From an uncultured Pelagibacteraceae bacterium (GTDB lineage Bacteria > Pseudomonadota > Alphaproteobacteria > Pelagibacterales > Pelagibacteraceae), in NCBI GenBank assembly GCA_902613755.1, contig CACMIH010000002.1, positions 62,001 through 126,000 of the forward strand: DNA of 64,000 nucleotides, written 5' to 3'. Positions 9,573 through 18,744 of this stretch are shown here, piece by piece (within the stretch, counting starts at the first letter, position 1; every line of letters begins with the position of its first letter). Under the pieces are notes generated by a model. It worked only from the letters and a program-made list of their open reading frames with translations. It searched no databases and was not told the DNA's origin. The translations under genes and the position numbers were made by a program.

Positions 9573-10454
9573 ATGCTATCAAAAAATCAATTAGGCTTTT
9601 TTTACATGTTCATATCGGTATGTGCATTTTCACTTATGGATGTGATTGTTAAATGGTCTGAGGATTATCCCGTTGGACAAGTATTATTTTTCAGAGGATT
9701 TTGTGGAATAATTCCTATTTTATTTCTTATTCCTAAAGATAGATATTTAGATTTTTACAAAACAACGAGACCATTTCTTCATTTTAAAAGATGTTTAGCA
9801 GGATTAATTGCTTTGGTTTCTATATTTGTGGCATTAAGAAATTTACCTTTAGCAACAGTTGTAAGTATATCTTTTGCAGCACCAATATTTATAACAATAT
9901 TTTCAATTTTTTTATTAAAAGAAAAAGTTGGTATTTATCGATGGTTAGCGGTTCTAGTTGGATTTGTTGGTATAATTTTCATAACTGAACCAGGTTTTAG
10001 CTCGTTAAATTTATATTATATTTATCCAATAATTTTTTGCTTAGGTCTATCTTACGTTGCTATTGCTATAAGAAAATTATCATCAACCGAGCCTGCTTGG
10101 TTAATTAGTTTTTTCTTTTCATTCTCGATAATGCTTCTAAGTTTTTTATCTTTTTATCAGGGATGGATCTTGCCAAGTTTAGTAGATTTATTTTTGTTAT
10201 CAATGGTTGGTATATTAGGTGGTCTTGCTAATTTATGGTTATCACAATCTTACAAATATTCAGAAGTAAGTTTAGTTTCTCCTTTAAAATATCTTGGATT
10301 AGTATTTGCAATAATTTTTGGATATTTTATTTGGAATGAAATACCAACTTCTAAAACTTTAGTAGGTGCTTTATTGGTTATTGTGTCATCTATTATTATA
10401 TTTAGAAGAGAGATGTATTTGAAAAAAAAGTTATCTGTTTCACGTCATGAGTAA
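9573..10454 (+). CDS. EamA/DMT-family transporter
   Basis: A 293-residue integral membrane protein with about ten hydrophobic segments in two EamA repeats. The first repeat contains SLMDVIVKWSEDYPVGQVLFFRG and ends with FITIFSIFLLKEKVG..RWLAVLVGFVGIIFI; the second ends VSPLKYLGLVFAIIFGYFIWNEIP. Family members export or import amino acids, nucleobases and other metabolites, so the substrate cannot be stated. It overlaps the glycosylase gene by eight bases. Confidence 0.88.
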   Translation: MLSKNQLGFFYMFISVCAFSLMDVIVKWSEDYPVGQVLFFRGFCGIIPILFLIPKDRYLDFYKTTRPFLHFKRCLAGLIALVSIFVALRNLPLATVVSISFAAPIFITIFSIFLLKEKVGIYRWLAVLVGFVGIIFITEPGFSSLNLYYIYPIIFCLGLSYVAIAIRKLSSTEPAWLISFFFSFSIMLLSFLSFYQGWILPSLVDLFLLSMVGILGGLANLWLSQSYKYSEVSLVSPLKYLGLVFAIIFGYFIWNEIPTSKTLVGALLVIVSSIIIFRREMYLKKKLSVSRHE

Positions 10455-11082
10455 AACTCCATTATATTGGAATAAAGCAAAAAAATATTTATCTCAAAAA
10501 GATAAAACTATGTCTTCTTTGATTAAAAAATATAAATCTCCTTCAGAGACAGTGTTAACTTCAAGAAAAGATGTCTTCTTCTCTCTCTGCAAAAGTATAA
10601 TTGGACAACAAATTAGTGTAGCTGCTGCTAATTCAGTTTTTTTAAAATTTAAGAAAAAATGTAAAAATAAAATTAATGCAAAAACAGTAAGCAAGTTATC
10701 TACTATTCAACTTAAAAGCTGTGGTCTAAGTAGACAGAAAGTAAAAGGAATAAAAAGTTTAGCCCAAAAAATATTAAGTAAAGAGTTTAATCCAAGACTT
10801 ATTTCAAATATGTCTGATGAAGATGCCATAATTTATCTTTCTCAATTAAGACAAATTGGAAGATGGTCAGCAGAAATGATTTTGTTATTTACTTATAATC
10901 GTCCTAATATTTGGCCAATCCAGGATATTGGTTTGTTAAGAGCTATTTCAAAAAATTTTAATAAAAAATATCTACCACCAGAAAGTTACGTGAAATATCT
11001 AAACAAAAAGTTTTCACCTTACTGTTCTGTTGCAACTTGGTATTTATGGAGAAGTATAGATCCAGAACCTATTCAATACTAA
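10447..11082 (+). CDS. DNA-3-methyladenine glycosylase, AlkA-like (HhH-GPD)
   Basis: A 211-residue helix-hairpin-helix DNA glycosylase. It shows SIIGQQISVAAANSVF, the hairpin LRQIGRWSAEMILLF and the catalytic-Asp segment WPIQDIGLLRAI, matching the AlkA group's IG-x-WTAE...D-x-G-L pattern. It would excise alkylated purines to start base-excision repair. It lacks the N-terminal domain of E. coli AlkA, as in many short bacterial homologues. It overlaps the transporter gene upstream and the convergent DUF1330 gene (14 bp). Confidence 0.88.
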   Translation: MSKTPLYWNKAKKYLSQKDKTMSSLIKKYKSPSETVLTSRKDVFFSLCKSIIGQQISVAAANSVFLKFKKKCKNKINAKTVSKLSTIQLKSCGLSRQKVKGIKSLAQKILSKEFNPRLISNMSDEDAIIYLSQLRQIGRWSAEMILLFTYNRPNIWPIQDIGLLRAISKNFNKKYLPPESYVKYLNKKFSPYCSVATWYLWRSIDPEPIQY

Positions 11083-11365
11083 AACCTTCGACTACTTGCA
11101 TATGCCTTGTTGTTGTATTTTTTGCAATATTCCAACCATCTAAATACTCTTTAGAATTATGACATTCTACAGCCTTTTCATAACTTGGAAATTCCCAGAT
11201 AACAGTTCTAAAAAAATCATCACCATCATAAGTTATGTGTTTTCCACCTCTTACTAAAGGAATTCCGCCAAAGCTTTTTATTATTGGAGTTACTACCTCA
11301 GCATATTTTTTTAAATTTTCTTGGTTTTCAACTTCTTTATAAACACTTATCCAGTAGGCTTTCAT
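11069..11365 (-). CDS. DUF1330 family protein
   Basis: A 98-residue small alpha/beta-barrel-type protein. It begins MKAYWISVYKEVENQENLKKYAE and contains IIKSFGGIPLVRGG and VIWEFPSYEKAVECHNSKEY, the typical DUF1330 conserved blocks. The family resembles dimeric monooxygenase/dehydratase folds; no activity is established. A strong ribosome site (AAGGAG) lies just upstream. It is divergent from the cytochrome c gene across 43 bp and convergent with the glycosylase. Confidence 0.85.
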   Translation of the reverse strand: MKAYWISVYKEVENQENLKKYAEVVTPIIKSFGGIPLVRGGKHITYDGDDFFRTVIWEFPSYEKAVECHNSKEYLDGWNIAKNTTTRHMQVVEGFSIE

Positions 11366-11408
11366 AATTCTCCTTTTTAAATTTTTTTAATTATGATACC
11401 AAATTTAT

Positions 11409-11732
11409 GTGAAAAAATTATTTTTAAATTTCTTTAATACATTATTATTTTTGATATTTTTATCATTAACCCACGTTAATGCTGATGAACTTTTTAATAA
11501 GGGAAAAGAAGTTTTTCTGGGGGCTGGAAATTGTGCAGCATGCCATATGCTCTCCGATGCTGGATCGAACTCAATGGTTGGTCCAAATTTAAATGAAATT
11601 AGACCTGATATTCAAAGAATTATAATGGCAGTTAGAAACGGTATAGGAGTAATGCCCGCAATGGAGGGTATACTAACTGATGATGAAATAGAAGCAGTTG
11701 CGCACTATACCTCTATAGCTGCTGAACAATAA
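11409..11732 (+). CDS. Small periplasmic monohaem cytochrome c
   Basis: A 107-residue exported protein starting at GTG. The signal peptide (residues 1-25, ending HVNA) leads to a haem site CAACH (Cys42, Cys45, His46), then VGPNLNEIRPDI and GVMPAMEGILTDDEIEAVAHY, where Met82 or Met85 is the likely sixth ligand. Such class I cytochromes carry electrons between periplasmic or membrane dehydrogenases and terminal oxidases. It ends seven bases from the convergent puuE, at the edge of the urate locus. The urate hydroxylase PuuD encoded at 19215 lacks its usual cytochrome c domain, so this protein is a candidate electron acceptor; that is inference from position only. Confidence 0.92.
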   Translation: MKKLFLNFFNTLLFLIFLSLTHVNADELFNKGKEVFLGAGNCAACHMLSDAGSNSMVGPNLNEIRPDIQRIIMAVRNGIGVMPAMEGILTDDEIEAVAHYTSIAAEQ

Positions 11733-11739
11733 TAAAAAT

Positions 11740-12639
11740 TTAACTGTAATTTTTTATCCAATGTTTAGCTATATCTACTCTTTTGCAGATCCAAATATCC
11801 TTAAATTTTTTGATGTAATTTAAAAATTTTTTAAGAGACTGTATTCTACCAGGTCTTCCAATTAATCTACAATGCAAGCCAACCGACATCATCTTTGGTG
11901 AAGTTTTTCCTTCCTCATAAAGAGCATCGAAACTATCTTTTAAATAATTATAAAATTGTTCACCCGAATTAAATCCTTGATTGGTTGCAAACCTCATATC
12001 ATTGTTATCAAGTGTGTAAGGAACCATTAGTTGTTTTTTATTACCTTTTTTTATCCAGTAAGGAAGATCATCACTGTATGTGTCGCTACAGTATAAAAAA
12101 TTACCATTATCAATTACTAAATCTAAAGTATTTTCGCTACACCTACCTGTGTACCAACCAGCAGGTTGATTACCAAAAATCTTTTTTATAGATTTGACTG
12201 CAAGCTCCATATCATTCTTTTCTTTTTTCTTTGATACATTTTGATAGTCAATCCATCTCCACCCATGACTGGCAACTTCATAATTTGCTTTTTTTATAGC
12301 CAAACAAACTTCTTTATTTCTTTCCAATGCCATACCAACTCCAAAAATAGTAAGTGGAATTTTCTTTTTATTAAATAGATCATGAATTCTCCAAAACCCT
12401 CTTCTTGATCCATATTCATAAATTGATTCCATATTTAAGTGTCGACCTTTAATTGGTTTTGCTCCTATAATTTCTGATAAAAATACTTCTGAAGTTTTAT
12501 CACCATGAAGAGTACAATTTTCTGCTCCCTCCTCGTAATTAACCACAAATTGTAAAGCTAACTTAGCATTACCAGGCCACTTTACCTTAATTTTTTTGGA
12601 ACCATATCCCACCAAATCTCTTGGGTATTTTTTTTTCAT
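11740..12639 (-). CDS. puuE: Cofactor-independent allantoinase PuuE (polysaccharide-deacetylase fold)
   Basis: A 299-residue NodB-fold protein with the PuuE-specific blocks NYEEGAENCTLHGD, SIYEYGSRRGFWRI, FGVGMALERN and EVASHGWRWIDYQNV. It opens the hydantoin ring of allantoin to give allantoate in the cytosol. PuuE is unrelated to the metal-dependent amidohydrolase AllB; the urate locus around it supports allantoinase over a sugar deacetylase. Last gene of the uraD-alc-allA-puuE operon, overlapping allA by four bases. Confidence 0.92.
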   Translation of the reverse strand: MKKKYPRDLVGYGSKKIKVKWPGNAKLALQFVVNYEEGAENCTLHGDKTSEVFLSEIIGAKPIKGRHLNMESIYEYGSRRGFWRIHDLFNKKKIPLTIFGVGMALERNKEVCLAIKKANYEVASHGWRWIDYQNVSKKKEKNDMELAVKSIKKIFGNQPAGWYTGRCSENTLDLVIDNGNFLYCSDTYSDDLPYWIKKGNKKQLMVPYTLDNNDMRFATNQGFNSGEQFYNYLKDSFDALYEEGKTSPKMMSVGLHCRLIGRPGRIQSLKKFLNYIKKFKDIWICKRVDIAKHWIKNYS

Positions 12640-13127
12640 TTTTTTAAAATAATTTTATCTTTTTTAAATTTATAAATAACAAGATTGTTTCCTTTTCCTT
12701 TTCTATCAACAATTAGAAAATTCATATTTTTTATAGAAATCAACGGAAAGTGCCAAATACCAGCATTGTAATTAACCCCAGTTTGTTTTGGGACTAAAAA
12801 GGATTGGATTTTATTTACATCTGGTTTATCTCCTTTTGGTGCTACAAATACTAAAAATTTTGTATCTTCCATTGGTATAAAGGCTTGGCTTCCTAAAGGA
12901 TGTTTTTCCATCATGTCAATTTTCATAGGAAACCTTCTTTTTTTTGCTTTAAAAATACTAACAATTGCTTTCCCTTTGTTTTTAGATGCATCTACGTTAA
13001 TCAAATTATCAAATCTTTTTGCATAACCATCATTAATATTAATAGGATTTTTTTTTGACGTATCTATTAATTGACCAAATTTAGAAAAATTTTTTTTAGT
13101 AATTTTTTTTGCTTTTATTATTTTCAT
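12636..13127 (-). CDS. allA: Ureidoglycolate lyase
   Basis: A 163-residue cupin-fold enzyme of the AllA family, shown by FSKFGQLIDTS near the start, MEKHPLGSQAFIPM, FLVFVAPKGDKPDVNKIQSFLV and GVNYNAGIWHFPLI. It splits ureidoglycolate to glyoxylate and urea, the last step of the route encoded here. It overlaps alc and puuE by four bases on either side (ATGA), implying translational coupling. Confidence 0.92.
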   Translation of the reverse strand: MKIIKAKKITKKNFSKFGQLIDTSKKNPININDGYAKRFDNLINVDASKNKGKAIVSIFKAKKRRFPMKIDMMEKHPLGSQAFIPMEDTKFLVFVAPKGDKPDVNKIQSFLVPKQTGVNYNAGIWHFPLISIKNMNFLIVDRKGKGNNLVIYKFKKDKIILKK

Positions 13128-14110
13128 CTCACAAAATTTCCGAATGCCCTTATTCTTGAAATTCCACCGTCTGGATAGATATTTATTTTAAGATAATTTT
13201 CCTTACTTCTCTTAATTAAGAATTTTTTAAAAATATGTTTCTTGTGAGCTGACAGTTTTGACTTATTTAAAATAAACTTCCAATTTTTTGAATTATTGAC
13301 AATTGATTTATTGGACAGATCTTTTGAAATGCTTGCAGTTTGAATTGAACAACTATCGGGATAGTTTCCTTTAAAATGATGGGTATCTATCTCTAGTTTT
13401 TTTATTAATCCTGGTTTTCCAAATTTTATTATAAGCCAATCAAAGTTTTTTCCTCTACTTCTTCTTGTTTCCCAACCATCTCCCATATTTTTCCCTTTTC
13501 CAGGTGCTATGATATTTTCAGCCCTGCCGAAATGTTCATTATTACAACCAATAATTGAAGCGCCATTTAAAACAGATGTAAGGTTGATAGTTTTGTTATT
13601 TAAAAAGTTTTTCTCCATTTCAATTTTTCCATAAAGCCTTAGTCTTGCAACCCCACCATCTGGAAAAATGTTTAGTCTTATATAATTAAAAACAGATTTG
13701 TTGTTTGATTTGAAGCTATGGTTTCGGCTTGGCCCAAGTTTTTTTTTGCTCAGTAAAGAAATCCATTTTGTTTTCTTATTTGGCTTTGTTTTACTTAAGC
13801 AGCCCTCTAAAGAAGCATGTGTGGGTTGATTTCCATTGAAGTGTGTTGTGTCAATGTCTATATCAAATATCTTTCCAGGTTTACCAAGTTTTAAAATTAA
13901 ATAATCAAAACCTTTTGATCTTCTTCTCCTTGTTTCCCATCCATCCATCCATTTACCATGTTTGTCAAATAGTCCATCTTTAAAAACTGGATTTTCGATG
14001 TTTAATATTCTATGAGCAGTTGCAAAAAAATCATCAGTCTTAAATATAATTTTAGATCCAATTCTTGGATCTGCTAAGTTAATCATTTTTGCACTTATAA
14101 ATTTTTTCAT
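13124..14110 (-). CDS. alc: Allantoicase
   Basis: A 328-residue protein made of two similar jelly-roll repeats. Both contain a GWETRR block (DGWETRRRRSKGFDYLILKLG around residue 60 and DGWETRRSRGKNFDWLIIKFG around 210), a D-THHF/DTTHFNGN segment and a closing RLRLYG/RIRAFG. This duplicated arrangement is diagnostic of allantoicase, which hydrolyses allantoate to ureidoglycolate and urea. It is coupled to uraD and allA by four-base overlaps. Confidence 0.94.
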   Translation of the reverse strand: MKKFISAKMINLADPRIGSKIIFKTDDFFATAHRILNIENPVFKDGLFDKHGKWMDGWETRRRRSKGFDYLILKLGKPGKIFDIDIDTTHFNGNQPTHASLEGCLSKTKPNKKTKWISLLSKKKLGPSRNHSFKSNNKSVFNYIRLNIFPDGGVARLRLYGKIEMEKNFLNNKTINLTSVLNGASIIGCNNEHFGRAENIIAPGKGKNMGDGWETRRSRGKNFDWLIIKFGKPGLIKKLEIDTHHFKGNYPDSCSIQTASISKDLSNKSIVNNSKNWKFILNKSKLSAHKKHIFKKFLIKRSKENYLKINIYPDGGISRIRAFGNFVR

Positions 14111-14604
14111 TTTTTGTTTATTTCATTCAAACGAAAGGTTGCGATTTTTTTTACTTGTTTTTTTGCTTCAAGGAATTCACTTTCTACATCACTTTGTATT
14201 CTTTGTCTAAAATTATTCAAAATTTCATTTTTATCTTTACCTTTTACGGCAATTATAAAAGGAAAATTAAACTTTTTTTTATATTCTGCATTTAATTTTT
14301 TAAATTCCTCATATTCATCATTAGAACAGTGGTTTAATTTTGCAGAGGCTTGTTCTGATATAGATTCAAAGGTCATTTTTTTTGCTACAGCAAGCTCAGG
14401 ATGTGCATTTAAAATCTCTAAAATTTTATTCTTTTCGTAATTTTCATAAATATCAAGCATTTTAAACACAATATCTTCAAAGTTTTTAAATGGTTTTGAC
14501 TCGAAAGCTTCAATAGCAATTGATTCAGTTTTTTCAAAAACGTTACCAAATACAGACAAAAAATCAGACTTGTTAAGATCGTTAATGTTATCTATTGTTC
14601 TCAT
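14107..14604 (-). CDS. uraD: OHCU decarboxylase
   Basis: A 165-residue helical protein of the 2-oxo-4-hydroxy-4-carboxy-5-ureidoimidazoline decarboxylase family. It has LNAHPELAVAKKM (catalytic His), SEQASAKL, KFNFPFIIAVKGKDKNEIL and a closing EAKKQVKKIATFRLNEI. It converts OHCU to S-allantoin. First gene of the minus-strand purine operon; only 47 bp separates it from the divergent uraH, so the whole locus is probably controlled from this short region. Confidence 0.93.
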   Translation of the reverse strand: MRTIDNINDLNKSDFLSVFGNVFEKTESIAIEAFESKPFKNFEDIVFKMLDIYENYEKNKILEILNAHPELAVAKKMTFESISEQASAKLNHCSNDEYEEFKKLNAEYKKKFNFPFIIAVKGKDKNEILNNFRQRIQSDVESEFLEAKKQVKKIATFRLNEINKK

Positions 14605-14606
14605 AT

Positions 14607-14626
14607 AACTTTAAATAATTTAAGTT
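14607..14626. promoter_or_regulatory. Candidate operator dyad between uraD and uraH
   Basis: AACTT (14607-14611) and AAGTT (14622-14626) form an inverted repeat with a 10-base AT-only spacer in the 47-bp divergent promoter region. The same core and spacing occur at 9547-9566 between msrA and the EamA gene. No regulator is encoded nearby. Base composition makes this tentative. Confidence 0.3.
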
Positions 14627-14651
14627 TGAAATTAAATGATACTATAATTTT

Positions 14652-15002
14652 ATGACAAAGCTCACAACTCATGTTTTAGATGTGTATTCTGGTAAACCTG
14701 GTAAAGGCATCTTAGTTGAGTTGTTTTATATTAATAATTCAGAACGAAAAAAATTAACGTCAACAAAACTCAATGACGATGGTAGAGCTAAGTCACCATT
14801 AGCGGAGGGAGAAGTTTTTATTAAAGGTAAATATGAATTAGTTTTTCATATTGGTGATTATTTTAAAAATACATCTTCAGCTAGTGATGTACCATTCTTG
14901 GATGATGTTGTAATCAGATTTGGTATTTCAGATCCTGCACAGCATTATCATGTTCCTTTACTTGTTTCACCTTGGAGTTATTCTACTTATAGAGGTAGTT
15001 AA
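14652..15002 (+). CDS. uraH: 5-hydroxyisourate hydrolase
   Basis: A 116-residue transthyretin-related protein. It starts with LTTHVLDVYSGKPGKGILVELF and ends with YHVPLLVSPWSYSTYRGS, the C-terminal YRGS hallmark of the hydrolase as opposed to hormone-binding transthyretin. It hydrolyses 5-hydroxyisourate, the PuuD product, to OHCU for UraD. First gene of the plus-strand operon; xdhA starts at the next base after its stop. Confidence 0.96.
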   Translation: MTKLTTHVLDVYSGKPGKGILVELFYINNSERKKLTSTKLNDDGRAKSPLAEGEVFIKGKYELVFHIGDYFKNTSSASDVPFLDDVVIRFGISDPAQHYHVPLLVSPWSYSTYRGS

Positions 15003-16439
15003 GTGATATCGAGTTCTGTTAAATTTTTATTAAATGATAAGCTTATAGTAATCAAAAATCCAGATCCAAACCAAACATTACTTAATTATATTAGAACTGA
15101 ACTAAAAAAGACTGGAACTAAAGAAGGATGTTCAGAGGGTGGCTGTGGTGCATGTACAATTGTTTTAGGTGAATTGGTCGATAATAAAATTGAATATAAA
15201 GCAATTAATTCTTGCATTTCATTTGTCCCATCATTGAATGGTAAGCAACTTATAATTGTTGAAGATTTAGTTTCTCAAAATGGAAAACTTCATCCAGTGC
15301 AAGATGCGATGGTTAAATTTCATGGTTCCCAATGTGGTTTCTGCACCCCAGGATTTGTTATGTCTTTATTTTCAATGTTTAAAAATAACAAAAGTCTTAA
15401 TAATGAATTAATAACAGACTCTATATCAGGTAATTTATGTCGTTGTACTGGTTATAGACCTATAATTGATGCTGCTAAAAGTTTAAATAAGATAAACAAG
15501 AATGATCAATTTTCTAAAAATAAAAATAAAGTTATTCAGCAATTAAAAAAAATTAAACCGAAAAATGTTTATATTAAAAAAGATGATAAAATTTATTTTT
15601 CACCAAAAAATATTAAAAATTTAAAAAGTATAATTAAAAAACATTCTAACTTTAGTTTTCTTGCTGGTGGAACTGACTTATCTTTAAAAGTTACAAAAGA
15701 AAGAAAAGAAATTCCTTTTATAATTGATTTAAAAGAAATTAATGAATTAGATTTTATAAAAGTAAGTAAAAATTATTTAGAAGTTGGTTCCGCTACACCA
15801 TTAATAAAATTTGAAAAAGAAATTAAAAAATATTATCCAGATTTTAATTCGATTCTAAAAAGATATGGATCTGTTCAAATTCGAAATGTTGGAACTATAG
15901 GTGGCAATATTGCAACTGCATCTCCAATTGGTGACTCACTGCCAATTCTATTATCTTTAAATGCAGAGGTTTTAATTGAAAGTTTTAATAAAAGAAAAGT
16001 ATTACCTTTAAATCATTTTTTTCTTGATTACAGAAAAACTAAATTAAAAAACAATGAATTTATACACTCAATAAAAATACCATTTTTTAAGAAAAATATT
16101 TTTAAGGCATTTAAGATCTCAAAAAGATTTGATGATGATATTTCATCTGTTTGTGGATCTTTTAATTTTGAGATTAATAATAATAAAATTAAAGAGGTTT
16201 ATATTGCATATGGAGGTATGGCTGCTGTGCCAAAAAGAGCTAAAGCATGTGAAAAAATTCTTAAAAATAAGCCTCTTACCATCAATACTTTTGATCAAGC
16301 AAAAAAATATTTAGAAAAAGACTTAAGTCCTATTGGAGACATGAGAGCTAGTAAAGAATACAGACTAGAGATAGCAAAAAATTTATTGATGAAATGTTTT
16401 GTAGAAATAAATTCTAATAAGTTATCAAGAGTAAATTAA
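15003..16439 (+). CDS. xdhA: Xanthine dehydrogenase small subunit (2Fe-2S and FAD)
   Basis: A 478-residue protein starting at GTG. The N-terminal ferredoxin domain has CSEGGCGAC; the second 2Fe-2S domain has CGFCTPGFVM and NLCRCTGYRPI. The FAD domain (from ~residue 195) has FLAGGTDLSL and RNVGTIGGNIATASPIGDSLP. It passes electrons from the molybdenum site in XdhB to NAD+. Domain order matches the bacterial XdhA of two-subunit enzymes. It abuts uraH and xdhB with no spacer, so the subunits should be made together. Confidence 0.95.
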   Translation: MISSSVKFLLNDKLIVIKNPDPNQTLLNYIRTELKKTGTKEGCSEGGCGACTIVLGELVDNKIEYKAINSCISFVPSLNGKQLIIVEDLVSQNGKLHPVQDAMVKFHGSQCGFCTPGFVMSLFSMFKNNKSLNNELITDSISGNLCRCTGYRPIIDAAKSLNKINKNDQFSKNKNKVIQQLKKIKPKNVYIKKDDKIYFSPKNIKNLKSIIKKHSNFSFLAGGTDLSLKVTKERKEIPFIIDLKEINELDFIKVSKNYLEVGSATPLIKFEKEIKKYYPDFNSILKRYGSVQIRNVGTIGGNIATASPIGDSLPILLSLNAEVLIESFNKRKVLPLNHFFLDYRKTKLKNNEFIHSIKIPFFKKNIFKAFKISKRFDDDISSVCGSFNFEINNNKIKEVYIAYGGMAAVPKRAKACEKILKNKPLTINTFDQAKKYLEKDLSPIGDMRASKEYRLEIAKNLLMKCFVEINSNKLSRVN

Positions 16440-18743
16440 ATGAGCAAAGAGAACTATATTGAGGAAATAAGACCACATGATAGCGCCTATAAGCATGTAA
16501 GTGGATATGCAGAGTACACTGATGATATTAATGAACCAAAAAATACCATTTATGGTGCTATTGGTTTAAGCAAAAAAGCCCATGCAATAATCAAAAATAT
16601 AGACTTAACCGAGGTAAAAAAAAGTGAAGGAGTGATATCAATAGTTACTCAAAGAGATATCCCTGGTAGGAATGACGTAGGTCCTGTTTTTGAAGGTGAT
16701 CCAATTTTTCCAGAAAAAAAAGTTGAGTTTTTTGGTCAGCCATTATTTGCAGTAGCTGCCACAACTACAGAACTTGCTAGAAAGGCAGTATTAAAAGCCA
16801 AAATTACCTATAAAGATTTAAAACCTGTTATTACAATAAAGGAAGCTTTAAATAAGAAGCAATTTTTATTTAAACCTAGAAAAGTTAAAAAAGGTAACCC
16901 GTCTAAAAAAATAAAAAATTCCAAAAACAACTTAAAAGGAAATTTTACAACTGGAAGCCAAGAGCACTTCTATCTAGAAGGCCAGGCAGCTTTTGTTGTT
17001 CCTAAAGAAGATGATAATTTTTTAGTTTATAGTTCAACACAACATCCATCAGAAACTCAACAATTAATTGCAAAAATGTTTAATCAAAAAAGTAATTCAA
17101 TAAATGTTGAAGTTAGAAGAATTGGAGGTGGGTTTGGGGGAAAGGAAACAAATTTCATGACAGCATGCATTTGCGCGTTGCTGGCAAAAAAATCAGGGCA
17201 ACCAGTTAAATTAAGATTGGATAGAGATGATGATATAATTTTAACTGGTAAAAGACATGAATTTTTATCTGAGTATGAAGTTGGTTTTAATGATCAAGGT
17301 ATCATTGAAGGATTAAAATTAAATTTATCTTCTAATTGTGGAATGTCACCCGATTTATCGGCTGCAATAAACGAGAGAGCTTTGCTTCATGTGGACAATG
17401 CATATTATATTTCAGATATCGAGGTAACAAATAATTTGTGTAAAACAAATATTCCAACCTCAACTGCATTTAGAGGCTTTGGTGGAAATCAAGGGATGAT
17501 GGCTATAGAAAATATTATAGATAATATCGCAAGGTATTTAAAAAAAGATCCTATAGAAGTCAGAAAAAAAAATTTTTATCAAAAAGATAAAAGAAATGTA
17601 ACTCATTATGGAATGACTGTTGAAGATAATGTCATTAATGAAATATTTAAAAAATTAGAGAGTAAATCTAATTATAAGAAAAGATATTTGGACATAAGAA
17701 AATTTAATGAAAAAAATAAATTTAAAAAGAAGGGTATAGCTATTACACCTTTAAAATTTGGTATTTCATTTACAACAATTCATTTAAATCAAGCTGGAGC
17801 TTTAGTTCATATTTACACAGATGGAAGCGTTCATTTAAATCATGGAGGTATAGAAATGGGTCAGGGGACTCACACAAAGATTGCTCAGTTAGTGGCTAAT
17901 TCTTTGGGATTACCCTACAATTTAGTTCATATCTCATCAACAAATACAGCCAAGGTTCCAAATACTTCAGCTAGCGCCGCTTCGTCAACTACAGACCTTA
18001 ATGGAGCAGCAGCTCTAAATGCAGTAGCAAAAATTAAATTAAATTTAGATAAATTTATAAAGAAAAAATATAAGATCTACAACCAAGAGGCAGTCTATAA
18101 AGATCAATATATAATATTTGGAAACAGACAATTTGAATTTAAAAGCATAATTCAAGAGGCATATCTAAATAGAATATCTCTTTCATCATCAGGCTTCTAT
18201 TCAACACCAAAAATTAATTTTGATAAAAAAAAATTTAGAGGAAGACCTTTTTATTACTTTTGTTACGGAGCAGCTGTTTCGGAAGTAATTGTAGATACAT
18301 TGACGGGTGAAAATATACTGGAAAGAGTAGATATCTTACATGATGCCGGCAAGCCAATAAATCCAGCGTTAGAACTAGGTCAGATAGAGGGTGGTTTTGT
18401 ACAAGGACAAGGTTGGCTTACAATAGAGGAATTGAAATGGAAATCAGATGGTCAGATTACAACTTTTTCTCCATCGACTTATAAAATACCTGCGGTAAGT
18501 GATATTCCAAAAAAATTTAATGTAGAAATTTTTAAGGAGGGATTAAACAAAGAAAAAGTTGTTAATAAAGCAAAAACAACTGGTGAACCCCCTTTGATGC
18601 TAGCCATGAGCGTTTTTTATGCAATAAAAGATGCAGTTGCTTCAATTGGAAATTATCAGTTTGCACCAGAACTAAATGCACCGGCAACCCCTGAAAGAAT
18701 TTTAATGAGTATTAACAAAATTAAAAATAAAATAAAAAATTAA
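16440..18743 (+). CDS. xdhB: Xanthine dehydrogenase molybdopterin subunit
   Basis: A 767-residue molybdenum hydroxylase large subunit. It has GSQEHFYLEGQAAFVVP (Glu in the substrate pocket), RRIGGGFGGKETN, the AFRGFGGNQG segment with the pocket Arg, GIEMGQGTHTKIAQ, and the catalytic-Glu segment TTGEPPLMLA (about Glu716). These support xanthine/hypoxanthine oxidation to urate rather than an aldehyde or CO dehydrogenase. The enzyme needs a molybdenum cofactor with a sulfido ligand; the usual insertion chaperone gene xdhC is not seen in this window. Confidence 0.95.
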   Translation: MSKENYIEEIRPHDSAYKHVSGYAEYTDDINEPKNTIYGAIGLSKKAHAIIKNIDLTEVKKSEGVISIVTQRDIPGRNDVGPVFEGDPIFPEKKVEFFGQPLFAVAATTTELARKAVLKAKITYKDLKPVITIKEALNKKQFLFKPRKVKKGNPSKKIKNSKNNLKGNFTTGSQEHFYLEGQAAFVVPKEDDNFLVYSSTQHPSETQQLIAKMFNQKSNSINVEVRRIGGGFGGKETNFMTACICALLAKKSGQPVKLRLDRDDDIILTGKRHEFLSEYEVGFNDQGIIEGLKLNLSSNCGMSPDLSAAINERALLHVDNAYYISDIEVTNNLCKTNIPTSTAFRGFGGNQGMMAIENIIDNIARYLKKDPIEVRKKNFYQKDKRNVTHYGMTVEDNVINEIFKKLESKSNYKKRYLDIRKFNEKNKFKKKGIAITPLKFGISFTTIHLNQAGALVHIYTDGSVHLNHGGIEMGQGTHTKIAQLVANSLGLPYNLVHISSTNTAKVPNTSASAASSTTDLNGAAALNAVAKIKLNLDKFIKKKYKIYNQEAVYKDQYIIFGNRQFEFKSIIQEAYLNRISLSSSGFYSTPKINFDKKKFRGRPFYYFCYGAAVSEVIVDTLTGENILERVDILHDAGKPINPALELGQIEGGFVQGQGWLTIEELKWKSDGQITTFSPSTYKIPAVSDIPKKFNVEIFKEGLNKEKVVNKAKTTGEPPLMLAMSVFYAIKDAVASIGNYQFAPELNAPATPERILMSINKIKNKIKN

Positions 18744-18744
18744 A

